Assembly: GCF_013391635.1 (NCBI RefSeq)
Contig: NZ_JACAWU010000001.1
Location: 372,001-436,000, forward strand
Reading direction: 5' to 3'
Source of the DNA: Natronomonas gomsonensis
Lineage (GTDB): Archaea > Halobacteriota > Halobacteria > Halobacteriales > Haloarculaceae
DNA: 64,000 bases
Below the pieces are notes generated by a model. That model saw only the letters and a program-made list of their open reading frames with translations, made no database searches and was not told where the DNA came from. The translations under genes were made by a program, and so were the position numbers. Positions 15,842-24,504 of this stretch are shown in pieces. Position 1 is the first letter of the stretch. The number at the start of each line of letters is the position of its first letter.

Positions 15842-16474
15842 ATGAGGGTGACATCCGATCATCGTCACACGACGCAACCGTCGCTCCCAGCGTGGCTCGA
15901 CCGGTACACGACGTTGGGGCTGTATGGACTCCTCGTTGGAATCGGACTCTGTCTGGTTGCGTTTGTCACGAATCCGGTGCCTGACCCCTCGTTCCCGTGG
16001 GCGACGCTACCGGAGTCGCTTCGATTTCCCTTCGAGCAGCCACGAATCGAGCACTGGCCAGTAACGTACACAATCGGCATCTGGCTGTGGATCCTCGGGT
16101 TCCCGGCGCTGTTCCTTGCTGGCTACCGACGATTCGGAACGCGGACGCCGTTCGGCTCGACGTTGTGGCTTGCTGGCCTTCCGACGCTGGCGATGCTCGG
16201 GTGGACGACTTACTGTCGATTCTTCTGGCCGAAACTCCATCCACCGACTTGGAACGCTCCCTCCTATACGCTGATCTGCTGGTTGTACTGCTCCTCGTAC
16301 AATGTGGTTTGGAGTAACACCGCGTATCTGATCGCGCTGTTCGGTATTGTCGCAACGCTGCTCGCCGTACGAAACCAGAACGCAGACGGGGTCGCTCTTC
16401 TCGGGTTTGGAATCTTGGCACTCCCCCTCGGATTACCAGCAGTGTACGAAGGGTATCGCCGAACGACGACCTGA
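15842..16474 (+). CDS. Multi-pass membrane protein of unknown function
   Basis: The protein (about 210 residues) has five or six hydrophobic helices: LGLYGLLVGIGLCLVAFVTN, YTIGIWLWILGFPALFLAGY, LWLAGLPTLAMLGWTTYCRF, a middle segment with SYTLICWLYC, SNTAYLIALFGIVATLLAV and ALLGFGILALPLGLPAVY. The family is not recognised. ATG 15842 is preferred over the GTG three bases upstream. It follows the SHOCT gene closely on the same strand. No metal-ligand clusters are apparent apart from scattered Cys, so its link to copper rests on position alone. Confidence 0.6.
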   Translation: MRVTSDHRHTTQPSLPAWLDRYTTLGLYGLLVGIGLCLVAFVTNPVPDPSFPWATLPESLRFPFEQPRIEHWPVTYTIGIWLWILGFPALFLAGYRRFGTRTPFGSTLWLAGLPTLAMLGWTTYCRFFWPKLHPPTWNAPSYTLICWLYCSSYNVVWSNTAYLIALFGIVATLLAVRNQNADGVALLGFGILALPLGLPAVYEGYRRTTT

Positions 16475-16573
16475 GAGAGTGACCGACTCAGATATAGTGT
16501 GCTTCAGGAGCTTAGAACGCGAACAAACGCACGTTGTAGGACACTCAGGAGACCAATCTACTGAATTTGTCGA

Positions 16574-16795
16574 TTAGCAACAGTCGGTTACGTTTGGGGT
16601 CCACTCGCACGAATTGCCTGTCGTAAGGTCGTTCTCGTCGATGTGCGCTGAGAGACAAGCGTAGTTACAGAAGTACAGCGGAGACCCACAGTCGTCGTCA
16701 CAATCGCGGACACAAATCGGGTCGTGGTCGAAGATACGCGACTCACAGTACACACATGTCTCCTCCGCGTCGGGAGTTACAACAGTCGTTGACAT
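16574..16795 (-). CDS. Small zinc-finger-like protein
   Basis: Starting at ATG 16795 (MSTTVVTPDAEETCVYC), the 73-residue product holds many cysteines: CVYC, then ICVRDCDDDCG, YFCNYACLSAHI, and a final CEWTPNVTDCC. The CxxC pairs and FCNYAC resemble treble-clef or TRASH/YHS-like metal-binding modules, which in archaea often sense or carry metals. An upstream in-frame start would add 25 residues of poor composition, so the internal ATG is preferred. It closes the copper island. It could bind zinc structurally or copper; the sequence does not decide. Confidence 0.6.
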   Translation of the reverse strand: MSTTVVTPDAEETCVYCESRIFDHDPICVRDCDDDCGSPLYFCNYACLSAHIDENDLTTGNSCEWTPNVTDCC

Positions 16796-16967
16796 ACCAG
16801 TACCTACAGATGCTGGAAAGGAAAACGTATCGTCCGGGTGTTGAGCAGCACTTCTGTATCGCGCACGCAAGTACTACCAATTATTATCGATTTCACCAAT
16901 GACCTAGATTCACGAATCATACAAGCCGGGTCCCCAGTTTGACTATCCCCCACTCCCACCAAGGAGT

Positions 16968-17828
16968 ATGTCCCGCGACCTCTACGACTGCACCGCGGCC
17001 GAACTCGCCACCCACTCCGTCGAACACCTCCAACACGACACGCCACCAAGCACCGCTGCCGAGTGGCTCGCCGAGAATGGCTACGACGCCGCCCCGGTCT
17101 ACGCGAACGACGACCCAATCGGATTCATCCACAAAGACGACGTCACAACCGACGACGACGGCGACACCCTTGACAACCATCTCACCCCGCTGACCATCGA
17201 CTACTTGATCAGCGGCGACTCATCGTTCACAGACGTCCTATCCGCACTTATTGAGCAACCCGTCTACTTTCTCGGCGGCCACAACCACGTCACCGGCATC
17301 CTCACCCGCGCCGATCTCAACACCGCTCCAGCGCGCATCTACCTCTTCGACCGCATCACCTACCTCGAAGAACACCTCCGCGAACTCATCATCGACACGA
17401 AACCAGACTGGAAAACCACGCCCGTCACCGCAGACGAACTCGACGACATCGAAAAACGATACGATGACGCACAAGCCGCCAACGTCGCGTTAGACGAACT
17501 CCACTACGCACAGTTCTCCACACTCGAAACCATCGTCACCAGCGTCGAAGCCTGCTGGCAAACCTGCGGATTCTCCACGAAAGGCGGTGCAGACTCCCGG
17601 CTCCACGAAGTCACTGACCTCCGCAACGACGTCGCCCACGCCAACCTCCTCGTCGAGAACACGGACAGCAACGAGTTCCTCAGCAGCGGCCGCACCACAG
17701 AAAACCTCTACAACACGCTCGAAACCATTCACGACGTCCTCTCGAACCTTCAAGACGCAGGGTACGATCCGGGAACCACAACACAACATGCCTCAGACAC
17801 CCCCACTTCCGATTTGTCTCCAGAGTGA
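16968..17828 (+). CDS. CBS-pair protein with a C-terminal HEPN-like domain
   Basis: The 286-residue protein begins with two CBS-like repeats (about 15-62 and 75-122: ENGYDAAPVYANDDPIGFI and QPVYFLGGHNHVTGILTRAD). The C-terminal half is all-helical and contains RNDVAH at 219-224, an R-x4-H arrangement typical of HEPN RNases and HEPN-like abortive-infection domains. CBS pairs bind adenine nucleotides, so the pairing suggests a nucleotide-sensing switch on a HEPN effector (inference). Between the copper island and a two-gene cassette, it stands alone on the plus strand. Strong C bias at third positions separates it from the AT-richer genes to its right. Confidence 0.6.
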   Translation: MSRDLYDCTAAELATHSVEHLQHDTPPSTAAEWLAENGYDAAPVYANDDPIGFIHKDDVTTDDDGDTLDNHLTPLTIDYLISGDSSFTDVLSALIEQPVYFLGGHNHVTGILTRADLNTAPARIYLFDRITYLEEHLRELIIDTKPDWKTTPVTADELDDIEKRYDDAQAANVALDELHYAQFSTLETIVTSVEACWQTCGFSTKGGADSRLHEVTDLRNDVAHANLLVENTDSNEFLSSGRTTENLYNTLETIHDVLSNLQDAGYDPGTTTQHASDTPTSDLSPE

Positions 17829-17992
17829 TGGCTGACCATACGCCATTCAAAACCGGTGCTCACTCGGCAACCCGTGTCTCTGCGTGTCCTTCCTTCCGTG
17901 TTAACCAGTTCGCAGTCTACCTGTTTGACGAGATTTTCCCTCTCAAACTGGTTCCTAACCCGGTAGAACCGTTGGAATTCACAATTCGCGCG

Positions 17993-19117
17993 TCACGCGA
18001 AATCTCCTAAACCACTTTGCTCAGTCGAGTCATCATCTTCCTCTTCCTCGTACTCTTCCATCCGGGCCTCTTCTTCCTCTGTTACGCTCTCGCAATATCG
18101 TCGGATGAAGATATTCGCCAACTCCCGAGTCTGATCCAGTTGCTGCGATCCCTCTTGGATATTATCTTCACCAACATCCTGGACAAAACCCATAAACCGA
18201 ATACTATACTCGCCTTCATCGTCCGCATCAGCTAGGTCAGCGCCGCAAAGGAAGTCTAGAGCACGACGAACCCATACCTGTTTCACTGTACCATTATGCA
18301 TGTAGCCGTTGACCCGTTCAGTCAACTCATCAACTGACACTTCAACCGTGATTTCCTTCTGCCCGTTCGTTGCCTGCCACATCTCGTACTGATCCTCATT
18401 CAGGTACTCCGGGAAGATCTTATGCCATAGAAACGTCGCAAGGTACTGTCCTGGCGGGGCATCGTTACAAATCGGCTTCCGTACCTTGAACGAGCTGAAA
18501 TGTTTCGGGTAGACACTCAGCGTTTGATATTCCCCTTCTGCTCCTAGAACATAGCTCAGTGAATCGGCTGCGTCAAGATCATCATCTTGAAACTCAAACT
18601 CCAGTTGGGTTACTCGCTGGAACTCATACCGCGACATCAACGCGTCCTGGTTGAAATGGTACCGTATCAGGACCGGGTTGCTGATGAAATTGTATTCGTT
18701 CTCCTCTGCAATCATCCGTTGAAGCCGTGTTCCGATCTGCGGGGCCGACGATCCTTCAATTATGATGACGATGTCGCAGGTATCAGGGACAGTGTAGCCA
18801 TCTTCCGCATGTTTGATCGCAAGTTCGTCGTCGTAGTTGGCTATTTGTTGTAGTTCTGAAAGAATGGCCTGCCGGTCATCCGGAAACGTCCGTTTGATCT
18901 CCCCAATAAGACCGTATGACTCGTCGAAGAACACTGTGAAATCCGGTGTTAACGTCTTCTCGCCTGAATTTAAGGAGGGAAACCTGTCGAAGTAGAATCT
19001 GTCAAATTCTTCTGTATAGATGTAATTCAGTGAGGATTCCCAGCAAGAAACGATGTCAACTGCCTTGTCGTAGACACTGAACTCTTTCAGCAGTTCTTCT
19101 CGACTATCTGAAGACAC
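17993..19117 (-). CDS. Putative PD-(D/E)XK nuclease-like protein, second gene of a two-gene cassette
   Basis: The 374-residue protein has, near residues 57-80, LTPDFTVFFDE followed by GLIGEIKRTFPDD. A PD...GEIK arrangement of this kind is the signature of PD-(D/E)XK nucleases. The middle is mixed alpha/beta, with VKQVWVRRALDFLCGADLAD as a possible winged-helix-like segment, and the end is a run of Glu/Asp (TEEEEARMEEYEEEEDD). I do not recognise a named family. It follows the 369-residue gene by six bases and must share its transcript. Third-position GC is lower than in the neighbours, a sign of recent transfer. It could be a defence nuclease with the upstream protein as sensor. Confidence 0.55.
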   Translation of the reverse strand: MSSDSREELLKEFSVYDKAVDIVSCWESSLNYIYTEEFDRFYFDRFPSLNSGEKTLTPDFTVFFDESYGLIGEIKRTFPDDRQAILSELQQIANYDDELAIKHAEDGYTVPDTCDIVIIIEGSSAPQIGTRLQRMIAEENEYNFISNPVLIRYHFNQDALMSRYEFQRVTQLEFEFQDDDLDAADSLSYVLGAEGEYQTLSVYPKHFSSFKVRKPICNDAPPGQYLATFLWHKIFPEYLNEDQYEMWQATNGQKEITVEVSVDELTERVNGYMHNGTVKQVWVRRALDFLCGADLADADDEGEYSIRFMGFVQDVGEDNIQEGSQQLDQTRELANIFIRRYCESVTEEEEARMEEYEEEEDDDSTEQSGLGDFA

Positions 19118-19123
19118 GACTGC

Positions 19124-20233
19124 TCAACCTCCGACGAAATCTTCCACTCCATAACTGGCCTGTTCCGTCAATTCAACGGCACTCTCATCCAAGTCCCGGT
19201 ATAGCTTGTCGGAGATTCGCATCAGGAAATTGGTCGAACCTCTGTAACTCGGGACGATCTTAATCGTCTTAGAGTCGGTTACGAAGACGTCACAGCTAGA
19301 ACCATCGTTGAAATCAAGGACTGAAATGTGGGCGTACGGATTCTTGTGATACACTGTTACGCTTGACCGAGACAGATCGGCGAGTGCGTCAATCAGGTCC
19401 TTGTTGTCTTTAGTAGATTGGAAAACCGGGTTAGCGAACTTGACCTCTATCTCCTGGATGTCACCGGTGTCACGTGACCTCTCTTTGTCAGTGAAGAGCT
19501 CAGCTTTTTCCTGGCCGAAGCTGACGTAGTCCTCAAGTAGATAATTAAAGAACAACTCGACGTTGCCGGAGGACAGTTTTGTCGTTCCGTCCCGAGTGAT
19601 GGTAGCTTCTAAATCGACCTCGGATTCCGACATCGACTTGAACAGAACCGAGTCGACGTAGTTACCGCCTTCACGAGCGGCACGGAAGACTTCAGGGTAG
19701 GGCCGTGTCTTGTAGGAGATCTCCCCCTCCTCTCGATGAGAGTAGGCGACCGCTTGAGTAACGATGATCTTCGAATTGAAGTCAGCAGCCTCACTGAACA
19801 GGTCAAGGACTGTCTCTAAATCTCTCGACGTGGCGTAGAACTCGGAGATGTGCGGTTCACATTTACTGATCACCCAGCCCAAGCCACGTTCAAAGAAATC
19901 TGCTCCGTGGGCGGTCAACGCCGTCCAAACCTGGGTATCCTCGTGGTTGAAAATAGCGAAGGAACCGTCCACAGTCCGGCCCGATCTCTTGATTTCCCGG
20001 GTTACGTTTACTTCGTAATGATCGCCGTGATCAACGATATCAACGTGGCTTTTGTTGAATCGAGTGTTCAGGAACTCGAATTGGTGGATAGGATTTTCGT
20101 GAGCGACGATGGATTTGAAGCTGACCGACGAGCGAGGGTTTTCTTTCAGATATGACTCGATACCGCGTCGGATCTGCGATAGCGAGCAATCTGAATACGC
20201 TCCTAAATCGGAGCTCTCCCCTAATCCATACAT
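19124..20233 (-). CDS. Unknown 369-residue protein, first gene of a two-gene cassette
   Basis: The product begins MYGLGESSDLGAYSDCSLSQ. It has a mixed alpha/beta build, with segments such as YHKNPYAHISVLDFNDGSSC and TKTIKIVPSYRGSTNF-like strands toward the C-terminus. There are no transmembrane segments, P-loop or obvious nuclease motif; I cannot place it in a family. It starts a leftward pair with the PD-(D/E)XK-like gene. An AT-rich TATA-like element (about 20293-20301) lies some 60 bases upstream of the ATG at 20233. Pairing with a nuclease in a defence island suggests a recognition or regulatory role (inference). Confidence 0.5.
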   Translation of the reverse strand: MYGLGESSDLGAYSDCSLSQIRRGIESYLKENPRSSVSFKSIVAHENPIHQFEFLNTRFNKSHVDIVDHGDHYEVNVTREIKRSGRTVDGSFAIFNHEDTQVWTALTAHGADFFERGLGWVISKCEPHISEFYATSRDLETVLDLFSEAADFNSKIIVTQAVAYSHREEGEISYKTRPYPEVFRAAREGGNYVDSVLFKSMSESEVDLEATITRDGTTKLSSGNVELFFNYLLEDYVSFGQEKAELFTDKERSRDTGDIQEIEVKFANPVFQSTKDNKDLIDALADLSRSSVTVYHKNPYAHISVLDFNDGSSCDVFVTDSKTIKIVPSYRGSTNFLMRISDKLYRDLDESAVELTEQASYGVEDFVGG

Positions 20234-20695
20234 TGTAGTCGTTCAGTAACTATCCGCTTCTGCTTACTACCTGGGTTCGACTCTTGCTCGTGAAATAAAT
20301 CTTTACCACCAGATATGAACCCGAGCATTGACGATACACGATTTGAAGGCATACTTGGCGTCCTCACTTTCGAGTCCGATCTATCTTCCGTTGACCGATT
20401 TCGCACCGGTATCTCTGCGCTGAGCGGTTATTGTAGTGGTGGCCTGCTCTATCCTCTATATAGTCAATACGGAGGCAATTTCCTTAAAATCCAGCCAACC
20501 ATGGTGAAAGTGTTCCTCTGTCCGCAACAGAGAGCACAGTCGCTACACTCCAGCTCATCTCGGGCCAGGCTACGAAAGAGAGACAAGGGCTATCGACTGA
20601 CACGACGGATATCGCCTGACTCGAACACAGCACGTTACCCTGCATTCTCCATACGAATCAGTACAGTCGGATTTTCGATCAGTCAGACAGCCAAA
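20234..20695. other. Intergenic region, 462 bases, no convincing gene
   Basis: This stretch separates the two-gene cassette from the HNH gene. It holds the likely promoter of the cassette (ATTTATTT near 20293-20301 on the minus strand). A plus-strand frame from ATG 20315 continues into the antisense of the HNH gene; its product is basic and Ser/Arg-rich, unlike haloarchaeal proteins, so it is not called. The DNA is noticeably more AT-rich than its right-hand neighbour and could be the scar of an insertion. Confidence 0.4.
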
Positions 20696-21775
20696 TTACA
20701 ACGCCGCATTCACCTCCTGTAGCGCGTCGATTGCTTGCTGTAAATGTACGCGCAAATCGTCATCGGCACCGTTCTCATTCACCGCCTGATCAGTACTCTC
20801 CACGCTCCCGTTCGAGGAACTCGTTTCGTGGGTCGTCTCAGTCGTCCCCCACGTTTCCGTCCGACCCAGCGACTCCGCACTCTGGTCTGCAACCGCGTCA
20901 AGTCGCTGCTGTTCATCATCTTCGGTTGCTGTGTCAGTCCCAGCTGTATTTCGCTCCGACCGTTCTGCGTCGGTCGGCCGTCCACCGCGGTTGAACGCGG
21001 ACAGCGGGAAGTCGTACGCGCAGGCTCTCTTCCGCTTGTTGAACGTGGTTCGGCGCGAGATGCCGAGCACGTCGATGATGTCGCTGCGATCACACCCGCG
21101 GTCGAGTGCCTGCCTGACTTGCTCGTCTTCCATCCGCTGGAGTAGTAGCTGCGGGTCATCTGGAATGTGGCCGCGGGCCGAGTTCTCGATCTGCTCCGTG
21201 AGCCCCCATTCGCCGGTTTCGATGTCTTTGTCCACGATCTGCCGGTCTCTCGTCTCGACGAGGTTGTCGAGGCCCATGAGCACCCACAGCCGCTCACGAA
21301 CCGCTGACACTGAATGATCGCTCGGCAACCCGGCCGCAATGTCCCCCGTTCGAGCCGGACCGTTCTCTGCTAAGTACCGCAGGATCTCGATGTCTTGCGG
21401 GAGCAGCACGCTCTGATCTTCCTCAGTGATCTCGACTGGCGAGTCGTCCGGCGTGCTCTGCTGGTGGAACCAGCTGTGACACGACCGGCACAGGAGCGTC
21501 AAATTCTCTAGGTCGTGCTCGTCCATCCCGTCCGGATCGCGCTCGATGTGATGGACGTGCAGCGTCGCCAAGCCGCCCTTCTGCGGGCCGCGCCGTCCGC
21601 AGGCCTGGCAGCGGTGCCGATACTCCGTTAGTACGTCATCTCGCGTCTCTGGATCCACTGTTTCGTGACACTCTCGGGGACTGGTCACCCCGGACTCGTC
21701 GCTCTCTGTGTTTGCGCCGCTCGATCCGTTCGGTCTGCTCGCTTCGTCGTGATTTCGTGGCTCTGATTCTGCCAT
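20696..21775 (-). CDS. HNH endonuclease with winged-helix and helix-turn-helix segments
   Basis: From ATG 21775 (MAESEPRNHDEASRPNGSSG) the protein has a disordered N-terminus and then a zinc-type HNH domain: CQACGRRGPQKGG, LHVHHIERDPDG, ENLTLLCRSCHSWFH, with two CxxC pairs and the HH pair of the active site. Next come a winged helix (about QDIEILRYLAENGPARTGDI) and a short helix-turn-helix (CDRSDIIDVLGISRRTTFNK), then a long acidic, low-complexity tail. An upstream start at 21811 is possible. It is on the same strand as the Cas5/Cas7-like operon, about 190 bases downstream of the DEDD gene. Nucleases of several kinds accompany such operons, so it may be their effector. Confidence 0.75.
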   Translation of the reverse strand: MAESEPRNHDEASRPNGSSGANTESDESGVTSPRECHETVDPETRDDVLTEYRHRCQACGRRGPQKGGLATLHVHHIERDPDGMDEHDLENLTLLCRSCHSWFHQQSTPDDSPVEITEEDQSVLLPQDIEILRYLAENGPARTGDIAAGLPSDHSVSAVRERLWVLMGLDNLVETRDRQIVDKDIETGEWGLTEQIENSARGHIPDDPQLLLQRMEDEQVRQALDRGCDRSDIIDVLGISRRTTFNKRKRACAYDFPLSAFNRGGRPTDAERSERNTAGTDTATEDDEQQRLDAVADQSAESLGRTETWGTTETTHETSSSNGSVESTDQAVNENGADDDLRVHLQQAIDALQEVNAAL

Positions 21776-21965
21776 GTTCGTGTAGCGTGTGGGTCGTTTT
21801 CTCGCCGGCACATCTCACAGATCCATATGGATTATCGCTTCAATCCGCAACCGCAGCATCTGCTCAACTTTCCGCGGCACTCACCCGACCGAATCCGGCG
21901 GCACCACCCAGTCATGCGCCGGCCCACACCGCACACGTAGTGCGTAGACTCGATCCACCCGCATC

Positions 21966-22634
21966 TCAGATCGACCTCGTCGGTGTCAACGATTTCACGC
22001 GAAACTCTGACTTCGAACAGTACCGCTCAGCAACCCGGCCCAGCGCTCGTGTTCTCAATACATCCGCTACGTTGTGGAGCACGAGCGCATCGAACCGACC
22101 GTCTCGGAACGCCGAAACAGCTTCTTGACTCTCCGCGAACGGGTCCAAATCACTGTACGACCCATCGCAAAGCACTTCGTACGCAGCCGCGAGGTCACCG
22201 CGCTCGTCGCCATCCACCGTCGTGTTGAACCGGTCTGTCACGAGCGGCATCACGTCCGCGTACGGCACGTCCACGAACGGCCAGGCGACATCCAACTGTG
22301 CGTATCGCGTCCGGAGGAACGGCACGTCAAACCCACCGTTCCACCGCTCCCCGTTGTACGCGACGAGCAGTACGTCCGCGTCACTGAGCCGCTCCTCTAC
22401 GAATCCAGACACCCCAGCAAGCAGTCCTTGCTCGGACGTGTGCGACGATACGTTTACCAGCGTGTCCGCTGGCATCGCCGCCTCCACTGCATCAGTCACG
22501 GTCTCTGCTGACCGCCCGTCGGTCTGCAGAAACACCTGCACACCCATCGGCAACGAAAACCCGATCACCGTGACTTCGTCGACAGCAGCGAATCCGGTCG
22601 TCTCGATATCGAACGCAACCTGTTCCAGTACCAC
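21966..22634 (-). CDS. DEDD-family 3'-5' exonuclease-like protein, last gene of the RAMP operon
   Basis: The 222-residue protein has the three exonuclease motifs of the RNase H-like DEDD superfamily: FDIETTG (Asp9, Glu11), a middle motif LLVAYNGERWNGGFDVPFL with N-G and F-D, and LHNVADVLRTRALG with the final Asp. The H/Y-N-x-x-D form of the last motif resembles YprB-like nucleases more than DnaQ. The GTG start at 22634 shares its G with the TAG stop of the Cas5-like gene, so translation is coupled. It is the probable nuclease component of this array-less system. A second DEDD gene with the same layout is at 47714-48451. Confidence 0.7.
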   Translation of the reverse strand: MVLEQVAFDIETTGFAAVDEVTVIGFSLPMGVQVFLQTDGRSAETVTDAVEAAMPADTLVNVSSHTSEQGLLAGVSGFVEERLSDADVLLVAYNGERWNGGFDVPFLRTRYAQLDVAWPFVDVPYADVMPLVTDRFNTTVDGDERGDLAAAYEVLCDGSYSDLDPFAESQEAVSAFRDGRFDALVLHNVADVLRTRALGRVAERYCSKSEFRVKSLTPTRSI

Positions 22635-23572
22635 TACGCCTCACCTCCAGATTTAACAGCCGCGCGCTCGGGCACGCGGTCCTCATTGACCGGCCGCAGC
22701 CGGAACTCACCGAACCCGTACCTGGCGTGCGTCCCGACCCGCAACACGCCACTCTTCGCCGTCTCGACTGGACTCGGCCCGCCGTACCCGACGACCTGCC
22801 CGTGGTCAATCGTCTCCAGCTCGTAGACGTCACCGGCCTCAACGAGCCGTTCCTCGCGTCGACGCAGCCCGCCCGGACGCGGCGTCCACCACCACGGCAC
22901 CGACTGGTCATCTGCCCCAGGGTACTCACTCGCCGTCACATACGGCGACACCAACTCCAACTCGAACGACCCCGCAGCGTCCTCCAGCGTGGCGTAATCG
23001 AGCGCATCCAGATCGACCGTCTGCGTTTCCTTCAGACTCGTCTCCCCCAGCCCGTAATTCCGCGCTCCGCCAAGCCGCAGCCCGTCCAGTACGTCCTCGT
23101 CGAGCGGGACGACGTCGCTACCCCCAGTGTCGTCGTGCACGTAGAAGTGCACGTACCACGTCATCGTTCGCTTCGAATTCCGCGACTCCCTGGGTAACCC
23201 AAACCGGACGGTCGGCGAGAACGCCACGCGCCCACCGTGCACGTGCAGATCGAACGTGTTGTGCGCGTCTCGCGGCCGCGACGCCGACAACCACCGCTGC
23301 GCCGCCCCCCGGAAGAGGAACAGGTCCTCGTACGACTCGACCGGCCGTAACCCAGCCCCGAAGTACGGCGCACCACCAGACTGCGAGTGCTCAGCCAGGT
23401 ACCCGCCGTGCTCACCCGGGACGAACACGCCGTGACTCACCGCTACCGACCGCCGCGTCGACGCATCCACACGCCGGGCAATCGCCCGGTACAACGCGTT
23501 CCCAGACACGTAGTACGGACGCCCTAGGTAATCTTCGTCCAGCTCCAGCAGCACCTGCTGAATCACCGTCAC
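22634..23572 (-). CDS. Cas5-like RAMP protein of an HRAMP-type operon
   Basis: The 312-residue protein contains two Gly-rich RAMP motifs, LGGARNYGLGETSL in the middle and GTHARYGFGEFRLRP near the C-terminus, which in Cas5/Cas6/Cas7 form the loops that hold crRNA. The N-terminus (VSGNALYRAIARRVDA) also looks RAMP-like. Its ATG overlaps the stop of the preceding gene by four bases. I recall a description of Halobacteria-specific loci with diverged Cas5, Cas7, a conserved unknown and various nucleases but no CRISPR array (HRAMP); this operon has exactly that make-up. Assignment to Cas5 rather than another RAMP is less certain than the superfamily. Confidence 0.6.
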   Translation of the reverse strand: MTVIQQVLLELDEDYLGRPYYVSGNALYRAIARRVDASTRRSVAVSHGVFVPGEHGGYLAEHSQSGGAPYFGAGLRPVESYEDLFLFRGAAQRWLSASRPRDAHNTFDLHVHGGRVAFSPTVRFGLPRESRNSKRTMTWYVHFYVHDDTGGSDVVPLDEDVLDGLRLGGARNYGLGETSLKETQTVDLDALDYATLEDAAGSFELELVSPYVTASEYPGADDQSVPWWWTPRPGGLRRREERLVEAGDVYELETIDHGQVVGYGGPSPVETAKSGVLRVGTHARYGFGEFRLRPVNEDRVPERAAVKSGGEA

Positions 23573-24504
23573 TGTTCATCACCTCCAAGCCGAGAGCGGC
23601 GCTGCATCGTCCGCCACCACGCGTAACTCTCCTCGATGAACTGCAACGCCGTCGACCACGACCGGATCCGCCGCAACTGCGCATCCACCACACGCCACAT
23701 CCGCTCGTCATCGACATCGAACGGATGCTCCGGCAACCGGGTCCACACATCAGCCCACGACATAGCCGGCGCAGCACCGAGCCGCGCCGCCGACTGCTCA
23801 CCCGGCTCTCCAGTAATCCGCAGCGCGAACGACGGCATCACCAACACCGTTCGATGCGGCACCACACGCGGATCGGTCTCTCTATCTTCGGCCTCATCCA
23901 CCAGGAGGTATAACTCGTCGAACCCGTACCCCGCCCGGTAGTTATCCACCAAGGCAGCTGTCAGCAACGTGTGGAACTTCAACGAGGTGTACGGGTAGTA
24001 CACGGATTCGTTGAAGATCGACGCCACCGACGACTCCAGCCACGCCGCGTGCATCTCAACCGGATCCTCAATCTGCACCAGCTCCGCCAACGCACTCCGA
24101 ATCCCGCCTTCGACCCGGCCCGCCGACGTCGCCGCCTCACCCGTCACGAGCGACAACCGGAACGGCGAGATGTGGTTCTTCACTGACTGCACCGGCTCAC
24201 CGCGCGGCCGACTCAGTAACGCCGAATCACCGTCAGCGCCCATCGGCACTGGCTCGTTCACCGGCACGCCAGCGAACTCCGCCGCCGCCTCCTCATGCGA
24301 CCGGCCACGCGACTTGTGTACATCGTGCCGGTACACCGACAGCATCGACACGTCCGCATCAGTCTTCACCGACGCTGATCCACCAACTGCGGTCGGCGAC
24401 GAGGCCTCACCAGCGTCAGCCTCCTGTTCAATGATCGGTCGAATCCCCGTCGAGGGTGGCTGCAACTCGTCCAACTCGTCGCCGGGATCACCAGCACCCG
24501 TCAC
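23569..24504 (-). CDS. Conserved unknown component of the HRAMP-type operon
   Basis: The 311-residue product begins MTGAGDPGDELDELQPPSTG, with a disordered acidic N-terminus of about 60 residues. The core contains VKNHISPFRLSLVTGEAAT, GGIRSALAELVQIEDP, a hydrophobic stretch YPYTSLKFHTLLTAALVDNY and a Trp-rich end (SWADVWTRLPEH, ESYAWWRTMQR). The ISPFRLS phrase recalls QISPFTLSGWLRHG in the Cas7-like partner, so it may be another, highly diverged RAMP. Four-base ATGA overlaps join it to both neighbours. It fits the uncharacterised conserved protein reported in such loci. No catalytic motif is visible. Confidence 0.5.
   Translation of the reverse strand: MTGAGDPGDELDELQPPSTGIRPIIEQEADAGEASSPTAVGGSASVKTDADVSMLSVYRHDVHKSRGRSHEEAAAEFAGVPVNEPVPMGADGDSALLSRPRGEPVQSVKNHISPFRLSLVTGEAATSAGRVEGGIRSALAELVQIEDPVEMHAAWLESSVASIFNESVYYPYTSLKFHTLLTAALVDNYRAGYGFDELYLLVDEAEDRETDPRVVPHRTVLVMPSFALRITGEPGEQSAARLGAAPAMSWADVWTRLPEHPFDVDDERMWRVVDAQLRRIRSWSTALQFIEESYAWWRTMQRRSRLGGDEQ

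Noticed and set aside
20315..20722. Plus-strand frame of 135 residues between the two-gene cassette and the HNH gene
   Set aside because: The product is basic and Ser/Arg-rich, runs antisense into the HNH gene and shows no domain. A TATA-like stretch before it is shared with the opposite promoter.
21881..21964. 27-residue frame directly after the DEDD gene, reading RVYALRVRCGPAHDWVVPPD in part
   Set aside because: It starts two bases after the DEDD stop and looks protein-like, but it is too short to judge without homologues.
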